The notes: generated by a model not told the origin, from the letters alone. Numbered from the stretch's first letter, positions 16,809 to 26,491 are shown. The stretch: 64,000 nt of DNA from Candidatus Rokuibacteriota bacterium (GCA_003220535.1 QHSU01000089.1:1-64000); one strand, 5' to 3'. Made by a program: numbers and translations.

Positions 16809-17545
16809 ATCTCCTGAAGAGCGAGCTCTCGGGATCGCGCCGCATCGCCTACAAGGACAGCCCCACGAACCTCGTCACCGAGATGGATGCGCGCGCCGAG
16901 GAGCTTATCGTCGGGCGCCTGGCCGCGGCGTTTCCTCACGACGCGGTGCTGGCCGAAGAGCGCGGTGCCACGGCGGGCCGGTCGGGGCGGCGCTGGATCA
17001 TCGACCCGCTGGACGGCACGACCAACTACGCACACGGGCTCCCGACCTTCGGCGTGTCGATCGCGCTCGAGGCCGACGCGCACGTCGAGCTCGGCGTGGT
17101 CTTCGACCCGAACCTCGACGAGCTGTTCGTGGCCGAGCGCGGCCGCGGCGCGACGGTGAACGACCGGCCGCTCGCCGTCTCGACCACGCCGACCCTGGGC
17201 GAAAGCCTGCTGGCGACCGGGTTCCCCTACAACATCCGCGTGGCGAAGGACAACAACCTCACCGAATACGCCGCGTTCAGCGTGCGCGCCCGGGCGGTCC
17301 GGCGGATGGGCTCCGCCGTGCTCTACCTCGCGTGGCTGGCCAGCGGTCGGCTCGACGGCTACTGGGAGCTGCGGCTCGGGTCGTGGGACGTAGCCGCGGG
17401 GAGCCTTCTGGTCGCGGAGGCGGGTGGCCGCATCACGGACCTGACGGGGGGCGCGCTGGACATCGATCGGCCTGCCATCGTGGCGAGCAACGGCCGCATC
17501 CACGATGCGATCCTCGGCGTGTTACGCGAGATCCGGGGAGGCTAG
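16757..17545 (+). CDS. suhB: inositol monophosphatase family protein
   Basis: 262 residues from ATG 16757 (MASLERRVAIDAARAAGHLL). Li-sensitive Mg-dependent phosphatase signatures are clear: NLVTEMDARAEELIVGRL, AEERG (metal Glu), WIIDPLDGTTNYAHGLP (the DPxDGT metal loop) and GSWDVAAGSLLVAEAGG (second signature with catalytic Asp). Substrates in the family include myo-inositol 1-phosphate and other sugar phosphates. The frame is open upstream to 16619 but the fold starts at 16757. It was probably once directly divergent from panE before ugd came between them. The symbol is by similarity only. Confidence 0.88.
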   Translation: MASLERRVAIDAARAAGHLLKSELSGSRRIAYKDSPTNLVTEMDARAEELIVGRLAAAFPHDAVLAEERGATAGRSGRRWIIDPLDGTTNYAHGLPTFGVSIALEADAHVELGVVFDPNLDELFVAERGRGATVNDRPLAVSTTPTLGESLLATGFPYNIRVAKDNNLTEYAAFSVRARAVRRMGSAVLYLAWLASGRLDGYWELRLGSWDVAAGSLLVAEAGGRITDLTGGALDIDRPAIVASNGRIHDAILGVLREIRGG

Positions 17546-17567
17546 CCCCGAGCGTCAGTGGACCAGT

Positions 17568-18120
17568 TGGAAAACCACGGCCCACGTGAACAAATCGCGA
17601 GGCCAAGTCCCTCGCTTCGGCTGGCCTCCTCGCTGGGGCACGGCGAAACGTGGCGCAATCGGGAGATCCCGGTCCAACGGGAAATCGCGCTTCCCGAGAG
17701 GAACCGATGTTCTTCCGGGTTGATCGGAAGCACGTCCACTTCGACGGTAAATTGGCTCGCCAATGAGAGGATCTTCTGGATGTGACTCGGCGGATCGAGC
17801 GGCCGGACAGAGAAGAAGAGGTCGACGAGACGATGGCGCCGCGCCAACGTTCGGTCCACGAGCCGGCGATAGACACGATTGAACCAGCCCTTCCCTCCTC
17901 GCCGAAAGGAGTAATTTCGCCGAACAATGGTACCGGACGGGAGCAGTCCTCCGAGAATCACATTGGCGCAGAGGCCGCCACGACGTACTCGAAGGAGCGG
18001 GCGAGCGAAGGGTGGAAAACCACCGGGGCAAAGCGGTGTCGCAGGAGGAACCGTGCGAGCTTTCGCTGGCGCTCCACGAGTGGGGAGGGACACTTCGGCG
18101 ACGAGAACTCGTTGCTGGTG
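17568..18120 (-). pseudogene. ChbG/YdjC-type deacetylase remnant with internal deletion
   Basis: Two frames on the minus strand spell a damaged paralogue of the gene at 56094-56924. The first part gives LVERQRKLARFLLRHRFAP and VVFHPSLARSFEYVVAA, then stops. After a frame change it continues LCANVILGGLLPSGTIVRRN, RRLVDRTLARRHRLVDLFFS and HRFLSG. Relative to the intact paralogue about 23 residues are missing at the junction, including the His-rich metal site (GHHHMH). The N-terminal third with the NADDWG motif is also gone. The region cannot make an active enzyme. It fills most of the 820-bp stretch between suhB and the solute-binding-protein gene. Confidence 0.85.
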
Positions 18121-18215
18121 TGTCATCATAGATGGGCGGTGTCGACTTCACACGCCCGGGACAGCGATCATCGCCCTCTCCGACGTTGTTCTACGATCGC
18201 CGAACCGCCGTCACG

Positions 18216-18365
18216 ATGCCCGTGGCAATCGGAAAGATCCCGCACCGGTGGTCTACCGTGACACTGTCCGCCGCGCGGCGTCTCGCTCGCTTCGTCGTCG
18301 ATCTGAGGTTCGAGGACCTGCCGACGCCCGTCGTGGACCAAGCCGGGCGGCTGGCCCTCGCGTCC
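18216..18365 (+). pseudogene. N-terminal fragment of an MmgE/PrpD-like gene
   Basis: From ATG 18216 the frame encodes TVTLSAARRLARFVVDLRF and EDLPTPVVDQAGRLALAS, which matches the typical N-terminus of MmgE/PrpD (2-methylcitrate dehydratase-like) proteins. The similarity then ends abruptly and the sequence passes, in another frame, into the signal peptide of a solute-binding protein. The remaining ~400 residues of the enzyme are absent from the window. The call rests on a short stretch. Confidence 0.5.
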
Positions 18366-18367
18366 TC

Positions 18368-19368
18368 GTGGGCCTGCTCGCGTCGATGCTGGTGCTACCC
18401 GCCCTCCCCGCTCTCGCGCAGGACGCTCGCGTGGAGGCCGCGAAGAAGGAGGGAAAGGTCGTCTGGTACACCTCGCTGGCCCTGCCGACCGCCGAGAAGG
18501 TCGCGAAGCTGTTCGAGGCCGCCTACCCGGGCATCAAGGTCGAGGTCCACCGGACCGGCTCTCAGCGCATCCTCCAGCGCGTGATGCAGGAGCTCCAGGC
18601 GAATCTCCAGCTCGTCGACGTGATCCACACTTCCGACGCCGGCCACTTCGTGCTGCTCAAGGAAAAGAAGCTGCTGATGAAGTACACGCCGCCCGGCGTC
18701 GACGCGTTTCCGGCGGGTTTCAAGGACCGGGACGGCTACTACTACGGCTGCGCGCCACCGTGAACGTCATCGCCTACAACACGAAGCTCGTGCCGGCGGC
18801 GGAGGCCCCGAAAGGCTGGAAGGATGTGCTGGACCCGAAGTGGAAGGGGAAGCTGGTGACGGCCCATCCGGGTTACAGCGGCGTCATCTCGACTCACGTG
18901 CTGGCGCTCGTCCATTTGCACGGATGGGAGTACTTCAAGCAGCTCGCGCAGAACAAGCTCATGCTCGTCCAGTCGGCCGTCGACCCCGCCGGCGTCGTGG
19001 CATCCGGCGAGCGCCAGGTGGCGGTGAACGGAGGCGACTACTACTACTATCAGATGAAAAAGAAGGGGAACCCGATCGAGGTCGTCTATCCGAAGGAAGG
19101 TGTTCCCCTCGTCGTGTCCCCGACGGCCATCGCAGGCTTCGCGCCGCATCCGAACGCGGCCAAGCTCTTCACCGACTTCACCTTCAGCCGAGAGCTGCAG
19201 CAAGTGATGGCGGACAGCGAGGGCCTCTACACCGGCCACCCGGAGGTGAAGTACCCCACCGACAAGCCGAAGCTCTCCGAGCTCAAGCTCCTCACGGTGG
19301 ATCCGGACGAGCTCGAGAAGCGGAACGAAGAGATCAAGAATCGCTTCGTCGAGTTCTTCGGAGCCTGA
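18368..19368 (+). pseudogene. iron(III)-type ABC transporter substrate-binding protein, frameshifted
   Basis: The first part (GTG 18368) has a hydrophobic signal core ending PALPALAQ and then EAAKKEGKVVWYTSLALPTA, the usual start of AfuA/FbpA-like extracellular solute-binding proteins. It runs to GYYYG, where the frame ends at 18763. One frame over, from about 18760, the protein continues NVIAYNTKLVPAAEAPKGW to KNRFVEFFGA. A single missing base near 18750 explains the break. The 5' end also looks damaged, because the signal peptide lacks a basic start and abuts the MmgE/PrpD fragment. The permease follows after 7 bp. Confidence 0.85.
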
Positions 19369-19375
19369 GCGGGCC

Positions 19376-21103
19376 ATGAGCTTCGCCCGCCTCCAGGGCA
19401 TCGACCGCTCGCTCCCGATCTGGATCGCGAGCGCCCTGGCGCTTGTGGTCCTGATGGCGCTGCCCATCGGCTGGCTCGCCTCGCTCAGCGTTTCCGGCGA
19501 GGCCGGCCCGACGCTCGCCCACTACCGCCGGGTATTCGCGGACGCGGCGCTCCAGCGGGCGCTCTGGAACACGATCGTCCTCGCCTTCTTGGTGGGGCTC
19601 GCCTCGATCGCCGTCGGGGCGCCGCTGGCGTGGCTGACCGCGCGCACGGACGTGCCCGGCCGCGGCTTGATTCGCGGGCTCGTCCTGGCCTCGTTCGTGA
19701 CGCCGCCCTTCCTCGGGGCCTTCGCGTGGGTGATGCTGGCCGGCCCCAACGCCGGGCTCGTGAACAAGGTCGGGCGAAGCCTCACCGGCGCCGACGAGGC
19801 GCTCTTCAACATCTTCAGCATGTCCGGGCTCGTCTTCGTCGTCACGCTCTACACCTTCCCGTACGTCTACATCATGATCGCCAACACGCTCGCGCTGATC
19901 GCCTCCGACCTCGAGGAGGCGGCGGCGATCCTCGGCGCCGGGCGGCTCACGGTCGCTCGCACCGTCACCTTGCCGATGGTCGCTCCCGCGCTCGTGAGCG
20001 GGTTCATCCTGTCGGTCCTGCAGGCGCTCGCCCTGTTCGGCTCGCCGGCGATCCTCGCCATGCCCGCCGGATTCCACACGATCACCACGCAGATCTGGTC
20101 GTTCTTCCACTTCCCGCCCAAGACCGAGATGGCCGCGGCGTTCTCGATGCCGCTGCTCCTCGCGACGGCGCTCCTGCTGCTCGTGCAGAAGAAGCTTCTC
20201 GGACGGCGCGGCTACGCCGCGGTCGGCGGCAAAGGGGGCCAGCGCCGGCCGATCGCCCTCGGGCCGTGGCGGTGGCCGGCGTTGCTCGCCGTGCTCACCG
20301 TGATGGCCTTCGCCATCTTCCTGCCCTACGGGATCCTGGCCAAGGCCGCGGTGTCTCGCGCCTGGGCCCAGCCGCTCAGCTGGGACAATCTCACTCTGGC
20401 GAATTTCTCCTTCACCTTCTTCGAGTACAGCGCGACGCGGGCGGCGATCGTGAACACGCTGGAGCTCGGCGTGATGACCGCCTGTGTGGGCGCCGGGCTC
20501 GTCGCGCTCTTGTCCTACGTGACGAACCGGCGGCTCGTCGTCGGCCACCAGCTCGTCGCGTTCCTGGCCCTCGCCCCCGTGGTCATTCCGGGTGTTGTGC
20601 TCGCCGTCGGTCTCTTCATCGCGTACACGCGGCCGCCGCTCCTGCTCTACGGCACGCTCTGGATCCTCTTCATCGCCTACCTGACCAAGGAGATGCCCGT
20701 CGGCTACGCGCAGTCCGACGCGACGTTCCGGGCGATCCCGCCCGACCTCGAGGACGCCGGGAGAATTCTCGGCGGCGGACGACTGCGCGTGCTCCGCGAT
20801 ATCACCGCGCCGCTGGCCAAGAGTGGCGTCATCGCCGCCTGGTGCTGCATCTTCATCGGCGTCATCCGCGAGCTGTCGGCCTCGATCATCCTCTTTACGC
20901 CATCGACCAAGGTGATGTCGGTCGTGATCTTCGACCTGAAGGAAGAAGGCCAGTTCGGCGCGATCGCCGTGCTCGGTCTGGTGATGCTCGTGATGACCTT
21001 CGCGACGGTGGCGCTGGTCCAACGCGTGCTGGGTCGCGTTTCCTGGGGACGCGGGAATGACGAGGGCGCCCGGAGGGCGCGAGTCCGCGCCCGCGAGCGC
21101 TAG
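19376..21103 (+). CDS. iron(III)-type ABC transporter permease, two fused membrane domains
   Basis: A 575-residue FbpB-like permease with about twelve membrane segments in two halves. Each half carries an EAA coupling loop: EEAAAILGAGRLTVARTVTL near residue 185 and EDAGRILGGGRLRVLRDITA near residue 460. It would form the channel for the solute-binding protein just upstream. No ATPase gene follows. The next gene is convergent and overlaps the last 4 bp, so the transporter is incomplete unless an ATPase is supplied from elsewhere. Confidence 0.9.
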   Translation: MSFARLQGIDRSLPIWIASALALVVLMALPIGWLASLSVSGEAGPTLAHYRRVFADAALQRALWNTIVLAFLVGLASIAVGAPLAWLTARTDVPGRGLIRGLVLASFVTPPFLGAFAWVMLAGPNAGLVNKVGRSLTGADEALFNIFSMSGLVFVVTLYTFPYVYIMIANTLALIASDLEEAAAILGAGRLTVARTVTLPMVAPALVSGFILSVLQALALFGSPAILAMPAGFHTITTQIWSFFHFPPKTEMAAAFSMPLLLATALLLLVQKKLLGRRGYAAVGGKGGQRRPIALGPWRWPALLAVLTVMAFAIFLPYGILAKAAVSRAWAQPLSWDNLTLANFSFTFFEYSATRAAIVNTLELGVMTACVGAGLVALLSYVTNRRLVVGHQLVAFLALAPVVIPGVVLAVGLFIAYTRPPLLLYGTLWILFIAYLTKEMPVGYAQSDATFRAIPPDLEDAGRILGGGRLRVLRDITAPLAKSGVIAAWCCIFIGVIRELSASIILFTPSTKVMSVVIFDLKEEGQFGAIAVLGLVMLVMTFATVALVQRVLGRVSWGRGNDEGARRARVRARER

Positions 21104-24100
21104 TCGAGGAGGGCGCGGACGGCCGAGCGAAGCTCGTTCAGATGAATGGCCTTGATGATCGTCACCTCCGACACAACGGTCGCATCGGTGTACGTGGGAA
21201 GTGGCCGACCGGCCGCCCGATACGCCTGGTTCAGGGCCGCCCGGAGCTCGCTCAGGTGGGCCGCCTTCGCCAGGGTGATTCCAGGGATGAGCGCGGGATC
21301 GGTCCACTCAAAGCCGACCCACCCGAAGGCCATCCGTTCGCTGTCGATCGCCGAGCGTAACTCGGTGAAGTGGACAGCCCGAACCGGCGTGCTCGGGCCC
21401 AAGGGATCGTCGGTGAACCCGAAGGCGAGCGTCACCGTCAGGGTCGTCGTTGCGGTGTTGCCGGCGGCATCGCTCGCCGTGACGGTGAGCACATTCGTCC
21501 CGATCCGGAGGAGGATTCGATCGGCCGTCCAGCTCGTGGTGCCGCTGGCCGTTCCGCTCCCGCCCCGGCTGCTCGTCCACGTCACCCGGGTGACGCCGAC
21601 ATTGTCCGACGCGATGCCACCGAGCGTGAGAAGCGGGCTGGTCGTGTCGTAGGTCGGCCCGGCGGTCGGCGAGGTGATCGCCACGGTGGGCGGCGTCGTG
21701 TCGGGCGGGATGAACGTCGCCGTCAACGTGGCCGTCCCGGTATTGCCGGCGACATCGCGTGCCGTGACGGTCAGCACGTTCGATCCGGGCTGGAGGACGA
21801 TGCCGCTGGCCATCCACGCCCCGGGGCCGACGACGTTGGCTGTCCCGTCGCCGCCCCGACTATTGGTCCATGCGATCTGAGCCACGCCGAGGTTGTCCAA
21901 CGCCGTTCCCGACAGACTGAGGAGAGCGTTGACGGTGATGTAGGTCGCACCTGAAGTGGGCGAAGCAATGGTCACGGTGGGGGGGGCACTGTCGATGGTC
22001 CAGGTGAAGGTGGCCGGGGTCGGGTCGGTATTCCCCACCGAGTCGGTGGCCCGGACCTGGAAGGTGTGGCTTCCGGCGGCGAGCGCACCGTAGCTCAGGG
22101 GGCTGGTGCACGGCGCGAACGCGCCGCCATCGAGCTTGCAGTCGAACGAGCTCTCGGGTTTTGTCGCTGCGAAGCTGAAGCTCGCGTTGGTGGTGTTCAC
22201 GATTGCGGGCGGCGTGGCCGTAAGGGCGGTATCGGGCGCGGCGGTGTCGATGGTCCAGGTGAAGGTGGCCGGGGTCGGGTCGGTATTCCCTACCGAGTCG
22301 ATAGCCCGGACCTGGAAGGTATAACTGCCGGTAACGAGCGTGCTGTAGCTCTGGGGGCTGGCGCACGCGGCAAAGGCCCCGCCGTCGAGCTTGCACTCGA
22401 ACGTGCTTCCCGCCTTCGTGGCCGTGAAGCTGAACGTCGCGCTGGTGCTGTTGGTCGCCGCGGCGGGGTTGGCGGTGATCGTGGTATCAGGCACGGCGGT
22501 GTCGATGGTCCAGGTGAAGGTGGCCGGGGTCGGGTCGGTATTCCCTACCGAGTCGATAGCCCGGACCTGGAAGGTATGACTGCCGGTAACGAGCGTGCCG
22601 TAGCTCTGGGGGCTGGCGCACGCGGCAAAGGCCCCGCCGTCGAGCTTGCACTCGAACGTGCTTCCCGCCTTCGTGGCCGTGAAGCTGAACGTCGCGCTGG
22701 TGCTGTTGGTCGCCGCGGCGGGGTTGGCGGTGATCGTGGTATCAGGCACGGCGGTGTCGGCCTGCGCCTGGAAGGTGTGACTGCCGGCGGCGAGCGCGCT
22801 GTACGTCTGGGGGCTGGTGCACACAGAGAATGCCGTGCCGTCGAGCTTACATTCGAACGTGCTCCCCACCTTCGTCGCGGTGAAGCCGAAGCTGGCGCTG
22901 GTTGCGTTGGTGATCGCCGAGGGGCTGGCGGTGATTGTCGTATCGGGCGCGGTCGTATCGATGGTCCAGGTGAAGGACGCCGGGGTCGGATCGAAATTGC
23001 CTGCGAGGTCGATGGCACGGACCTGGAAGGTGTGACCGCTGGCGGCGAGCGCGCTGTAGCTCCGGGGGCTGGTACATGCAGAGAACGCCGCGCCGTCCAG
23101 GCTGCATTCGAACGTGCTCCCTGTCTTCGTCGCGGTGAAGCTGAAGCTGGCGCCTGTGCTGCTGGTGACGGCCGGCGGCGTGGCCGAAAGCGTGGTGTCG
23201 GGGACGGCGACGTCATACGTGACCGTCAGGGTGGTGTTGGCGGGATTCCCGACGGCATCGCGGGCCGTGACGACCAGCACGTTGACTCCGGGCTGCAGCA
23301 CGATGCCGGTGGCTGTCCAGATCGTGGTGCCGGAGGCGGTGCCGGACCCCCCGGCGCTGTTGACCCACGAGACTGCCGACACGGCGACATCGTCCGCGGC
23401 GGTGCCGCCGAGCGTCAGCGGGCTCGCGTTGGTGAGATAAATGGGATTCGGGGTGGGCGCAGTGATGCTGACGGTGGGCGGCCTGGTGTCGGACACTCCT
23501 TCCACCTCGAGCACGAGTACCCAGTCTTCGTCTCCGTCCGTATTGCTGCCCGGGGTGAGGAAGTTGAGAAGCCCGGTGTTGGGCAGTGGCGAGCCGGGGA
23601 TCGTAGCGAAACTCCCGGAGGCCGGGTCGTACCATCGGCCCGTGACAGGCCCGCTCAGCCGACTCATGTCGACCGTCAGTGTCCGGGCGGTGGGCACGTA
23701 TGCCATCGCCAACGTGCCATCGGGCGTTCGCGCGGCCGTCACGTAGTCTGCAGTCGCGAAAGTGCCGAGGCCGGCCGTGACGAGCGTGTGGGCCTGATCG
23801 GGCACGAGGTCGTACCACCGGCGCGGAGCGAACAGCGCCATGAGGTGCGCGATCTGCACGGCTCCGGGCGTATCGAGCCGGTCCTGCCAGCGCTGGTCGG
23901 GATTCATAGTCAAGGAGAACGGCCAGGTGTACCGGTTGCCGTAGACCTGGCCGGAGGCGCCGCTCAGCAGCGTCCAGTATTCCTGCGCCCGCAGATTGCG
24001 GGGCGCCGTGCCGAGAACCGCGATGTCCTCGAACTCGTATCCGGACTCGGCCAGAAACACGGGCATCGGTGGCGCGTAGTCGTAGCCCCTCAGCACCACC

Positions 24101-24954
24101 TCGTGCGTGGCCTGATAGGTATAGGCGGCGTTGAGATCGACGATGGAGAGCCACCGGGGGTTGTCCGTGGACAAGACCGGCGGGTTGTCGAACGAGGTGT
24201 TGAACAGCACGGTGTGGAGGTGCTCCGTGTCGAACTCTTTGATGCCCAGCGCGACCGCGGTCACCACCTCGTCATTCGCTGCGCTGGTATCGCCGTAGTC
24301 GTTGCCGTGGAACCAGACGAGGTGCGCGACGTTCGCGTAGCGCTGACCCAGGTAGCGGCCGAACTGGCGGGCCCGGTCGGCGCCGTTGGCTCGCAGGACG
24401 CTGAGCCAGCTGCCCGTCTCGGCCGGGTCGAGGAGGACGAGGAAGCCCTGTTGGGCGGCGAGCTCCAGGATGCGGTCGGCGCGCGCGAAGTACGCCTCGT
24501 TCGGCGTGGTGAGGTCCGGAATGGACGTGCCGCTGAGCTGCTGCGTGAACGGCACGATGCCGTCGAACGTGCTGCCATCGGCGCGGCACCCGGTGTAGGT
24601 CGCGCACAGCAGATCGATCAGCACGGTGTTGAAACCGTAACCCCTGCGGTTGGCCAGGAACGTCTGGGCCTCGGCCTCGCTCAGGTTGCCGATCATCGCC
24701 TGGGGCGACTCACCGGCGATGAGGAAGGGGACCCCGTTTTGGTCCACGAGGTAGCGCCCGGTGGGTCCGACTCGAACGGGAAAGACGGGCGACGCGCTGA
24801 TGGCTTCTACGATTGCCAGCGGGACCAAGAGGACGAGAGCGGCCGCGATCCCGATCCGCAGTCGGAGGCTGAGGCAGGCTACGGTGCTCCTCGCGAAGAC
24901 CGCGAGACGGACAACCAGTTTGGTGGTGACGTTAACGGTGCCGGCAATCGCCAT
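21100..24954 (-). CDS. large secreted DUF4038 glycoside-hydrolase-like protein with Ig-type repeats
   Basis: 1284 residues. A long N-terminus holds one signal-type helix (residues ~33-52, IGIAAALVLLVPLAIVEA). Then comes a DUF4038/apiosidase-like TIM-barrel region (YLVDQNGVPFLIAGESPQAM; LVWFHGNDYGD; PMPVFLAESGYEFED with a likely catalytic Glu) and a collagen-binding-like beta domain ending about residue 480. From there Ig-like domains (TPPTVAITSPT type) alternate with five 85-residue PDTT-type repeats. The C-terminus has three HxxELR motifs (HFTELRSAID, HLSELRAALN, HLNELRSAVR). No PEP-CTERM sorting tail is present. It probably acts on or anchors extracellular polysaccharide (inference). A sigma-54 promoter lies at 25029-25046. 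Confidence 0.8.
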   Translation of the reverse strand: MAIAGTVNVTTKLVVRLAVFARSTVACLSLRLRIGIAAALVLLVPLAIVEAISASPVFPVRVGPTGRYLVDQNGVPFLIAGESPQAMIGNLSEAEAQTFLANRRGYGFNTVLIDLLCATYTGCRADGSTFDGIVPFTQQLSGTSIPDLTTPNEAYFARADRILELAAQQGFLVLLDPAETGSWLSVLRANGADRARQFGRYLGQRYANVAHLVWFHGNDYGDTSAANDEVVTAVALGIKEFDTEHLHTVLFNTSFDNPPVLSTDNPRWLSIVDLNAAYTYQATHEVVLRGYDYAPPMPVFLAESGYEFEDIAVLGTAPRNLRAQEYWTLLSGASGQVYGNRYTWPFSLTMNPDQRWQDRLDTPGAVQIAHLMALFAPRRWYDLVPDQAHTLVTAGLGTFATADYVTAARTPDGTLAMAYVPTARTLTVDMSRLSGPVTGRWYDPASGSFATIPGSPLPNTGLLNFLTPGSNTDGDEDWVLVLEVEGVSDTRPPTVSITAPTPNPIYLTNASPLTLGGTAADDVAVSAVSWVNSAGGSGTASGTTIWTATGIVLQPGVNVLVVTARDAVGNPANTTLTVTYDVAVPDTTLSATPPAVTSSTGASFSFTATKTGSTFECSLDGAAFSACTSPRSYSALAASGHTFQVRAIDLAGNFDPTPASFTWTIDTTAPDTTITASPSAITNATSASFGFTATKVGSTFECKLDGTAFSVCTSPQTYSALAAGSHTFQAQADTAVPDTTITANPAAATNSTSATFSFTATKAGSTFECKLDGGAFAACASPQSYGTLVTGSHTFQVRAIDSVGNTDPTPATFTWTIDTAVPDTTITANPAAATNSTSATFSFTATKAGSTFECKLDGGAFAACASPQSYSTLVTGSYTFQVRAIDSVGNTDPTPATFTWTIDTAAPDTALTATPPAIVNTTNASFSFAATKPESSFDCKLDGGAFAPCTSPLSYGALAAGSHTFQVRATDSVGNTDPTPATFTWTIDSAPPTVTIASPTSGATYITVNALLSLSGTALDNLGVAQIAWTNSRGGDGTANVVGPGAWMASGIVLQPGSNVLTVTARDVAGNTGTATLTATFIPPDTTPPTVAITSPTAGPTYDTTSPLLTLGGIASDNVGVTRVTWTSSRGGSGTASGTTSWTADRILLRIGTNVLTVTASDAAGNTATTTLTVTLAFGFTDDPLGPSTPVRAVHFTELRSAIDSERMAFGWVGFEWTDPALIPGITLAKAAHLSELRAALNQAYRAAGRPLPTYTDATVVSEVTIIKAIHLNELRSAVRALLD
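21988..23216. repeat. tandem 255-bp coding repeats in the DUF4038 protein gene
   Basis: Units start with the segment GTCGATGGTCCAGG at 21991, 22246 and 22501, exactly 255 bp (85 codons) apart, with two more units beyond. The two units at about 22246-22755 are nearly identical in DNA, so they were duplicated or homogenised recently. One unit near 22760 lacks its final third, giving the odd join FQAQADTAVPDTT. Confidence 0.9.
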
Positions 24955-25028
24955 CGGGACATCGTCCCCGCCAGAAGCCGTACGACGCCACTCTGGCGCG
25001 CCGTTCGGACTGAACCTAGATGGCGACC

Positions 25029-25046
25029 CGCAAACGCGTTGCCAAA
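25029..25046 (-). promoter_or_regulatory. sigma-54 (-24/-12) promoter of the DUF4038 gene
   Basis: On the minus strand the sequence reads TTGGCAACGCGTTTGC: GG at 25043-25042 and GC at 25031-25030, the required 12-base offset, with good flanks on both elements (TTGGCA and TTTGC). Transcription would start near 25018, about 64 bases before the ATG at 24954. The rest of the 214-bp gap up to 25168 holds a TGGGTAG half-site at 25154-25160 and nothing else recognised. Confidence 0.7.
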
Positions 25047-25168
25047 ATGGGGGACACGGGCAAAGTGCGCTTAGTTGTTGCTAGTTAGGCCGAGGCGACA
25101 TCGCAAACCGTGGGACAGACTTTGCCGAACAACCGGAAAGGGAATTCACATTCTGGGTAGCGGACGAT

Positions 25169-26491
25169 TCAATTGAAGTTGAAGGGGTACCCGAACTGCA
25201 CACCGAACCTGACACGATTTTGGTCCACGTCGAACTGCGTCGACGACGATCCTCCGGTGCGCTGTCGCAGGAACGTGTACCCGCCGAAGAAGGATATGTA
25301 GTCACCGATCTGATAGGTCGCCGCGAGAGCCAGCGTGAGCGTCTTGACCTCGACTTGCTCCGTCTGTCGGGAGCTCAAAGAGTCCGCAACGCTGTACGAG
25401 GGGGTGAACATGATCAACAAGCCCCGATAGAGGCTCGACAGCGCGAGCGTGCCGGAGCCGGTTTGAGTATCGGTGGTCCCGCCGAAGCCACCCGCCACGC
25501 TCACACCCCGCGTGTATTGAAGCGCCACTGATCCGAACGACAGCAGCTGGACAAGACTCACGGTTCCGGCGGGCGATATGATCGTCTCGTTTCCGACTTC
25601 GGTGATGGCCGGGCCGCCGCTGACGCTCGCCGTGAGGGTCGACGTCAGCAGGTAGGTGAGGCCTATCGAGGGCGTGTGAGTTTTCGAGGTGTCCTCCCCG
25701 TCGGGATCGAGATACGTGAAGCCATAACCGAGAAGGCCGGAGAAGCGTGGCGTGAAGGTGTGAGTGAGAGTGCTCAGGAATCCATACGTATCGGAATCAC
25801 GGCCGGTCCCTTCACCGATGAAGCGCAGCGCGCTGTAGCTCGCGCTGAGACGCAGCGAGTTCAGGGACGTCATCTGCCACGTCATCCCCGGGGTGAAGGT
25901 GTTGCTCCACGATTCCTGCCGCCCGGTGGAGAAGCCCTGCTGCGTCGTGAGACTGGTGTCTCGAGTGTACGCGAACGATTCGGACACGCTGAGCGTCAGC
26001 ACCGACGACGCGTTGTAGAACCCGTCGACGACGAAGTTTTGACGGTTGAAGGCTTTGTTGAATTGACTCTCTCGCGCGTAGATGTCGGCGCCGAACGAAT
26101 AACCGGCCCTCAGCTGGAACGCGGGGCGGTTGATCAGCAGCGTGAGGGCTGGGCTGAAGGTCGTGATGAAATCGGACTCCCGGTTCCGATTGTCGGAAAA
26201 GATATTGTCGTTGTACTCCTCGGAGACCGATATGGACGGTGTCAGCGTCAGCGGTCCTCGCGCGGCCCGCGGCGCCAAGAGCCCCAATAACTCGAGTGGG
26301 TAGGCCGCAAGCGACGGGCCCGCGCTCGGGGTGCCAACCGTCGTTTCGGATGCTGGCGTTTGTTGCTGGGCACCCGAGCCACGCGGAGGAGGTTCTTGTC
26401 CCCGTGCCGAAGATGCGATGAAACAGACAGCGATCCCCACGAGACCAGCGCACAGCCCTGCCCGGCCACATATCACCGCGCGCGATGTCAT
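25169..26491 (-). CDS. outer membrane beta-barrel protein, exopolysaccharide-locus type
   Basis: 440 residues with a signal peptide (residues ~1-31, ending SSARGQ) and a low-complexity Pro/Thr linker. About 370 residues of alternating amphipathic strands with aromatic girdles follow, for example SISVSEEYNDNIFSDNRNRE near residue 87. The C-terminus ends VRFGVQFGYPFNFN, a terminal-strand signal for beta-barrel insertion. The EYNDNIF start of the barrel is typical of outer-membrane proteins that accompany XrtA/PEP-CTERM polysaccharide loci. A porin- or AlgE-like export role is inferred from position. It lies 77 bp downstream of the truncated regulator gene. Confidence 0.78.
   Translation of the reverse strand: MTSRAVICGRAGLCAGLVGIAVCFIASSARGQEPPPRGSGAQQQTPASETTVGTPSAGPSLAAYPLELLGLLAPRAARGPLTLTPSISVSEEYNDNIFSDNRNRESDFITTFSPALTLLINRPAFQLRAGYSFGADIYARESQFNKAFNRQNFVVDGFYNASSVLTLSVSESFAYTRDTSLTTQQGFSTGRQESWSNTFTPGMTWQMTSLNSLRLSASYSALRFIGEGTGRDSDTYGFLSTLTHTFTPRFSGLLGYGFTYLDPDGEDTSKTHTPSIGLTYLLTSTLTASVSGGPAITEVGNETIISPAGTVSLVQLLSFGSVALQYTRGVSVAGGFGGTTDTQTGSGTLALSSLYRGLLIMFTPSYSVADSLSSRQTEQVEVKTLTLALAATYQIGDYISFFGGYTFLRQRTGGSSSTQFDVDQNRVRFGVQFGYPFNFN

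Noticed and set aside
18740..18770. TGA ending the first part of the solute-binding protein as a second selenocysteine codon
   Set aside because: The continuing sequence is in a different frame, so a one-base frameshift explains it; the family has no Cys at this place.
21100..21420. PEP-CTERM sorting signal on the DUF4038 protein
   Set aside because: The C-terminus has neither a PEP motif nor a membrane helix with a basic tail; it ends in HxxELR-type repeats.
22066..25074. Long open frame opposite the DUF4038 gene
   Set aside because: It is an artefact of high G+C and repeat structure; the minus-strand frame has a signal peptide, domains and a promoter.
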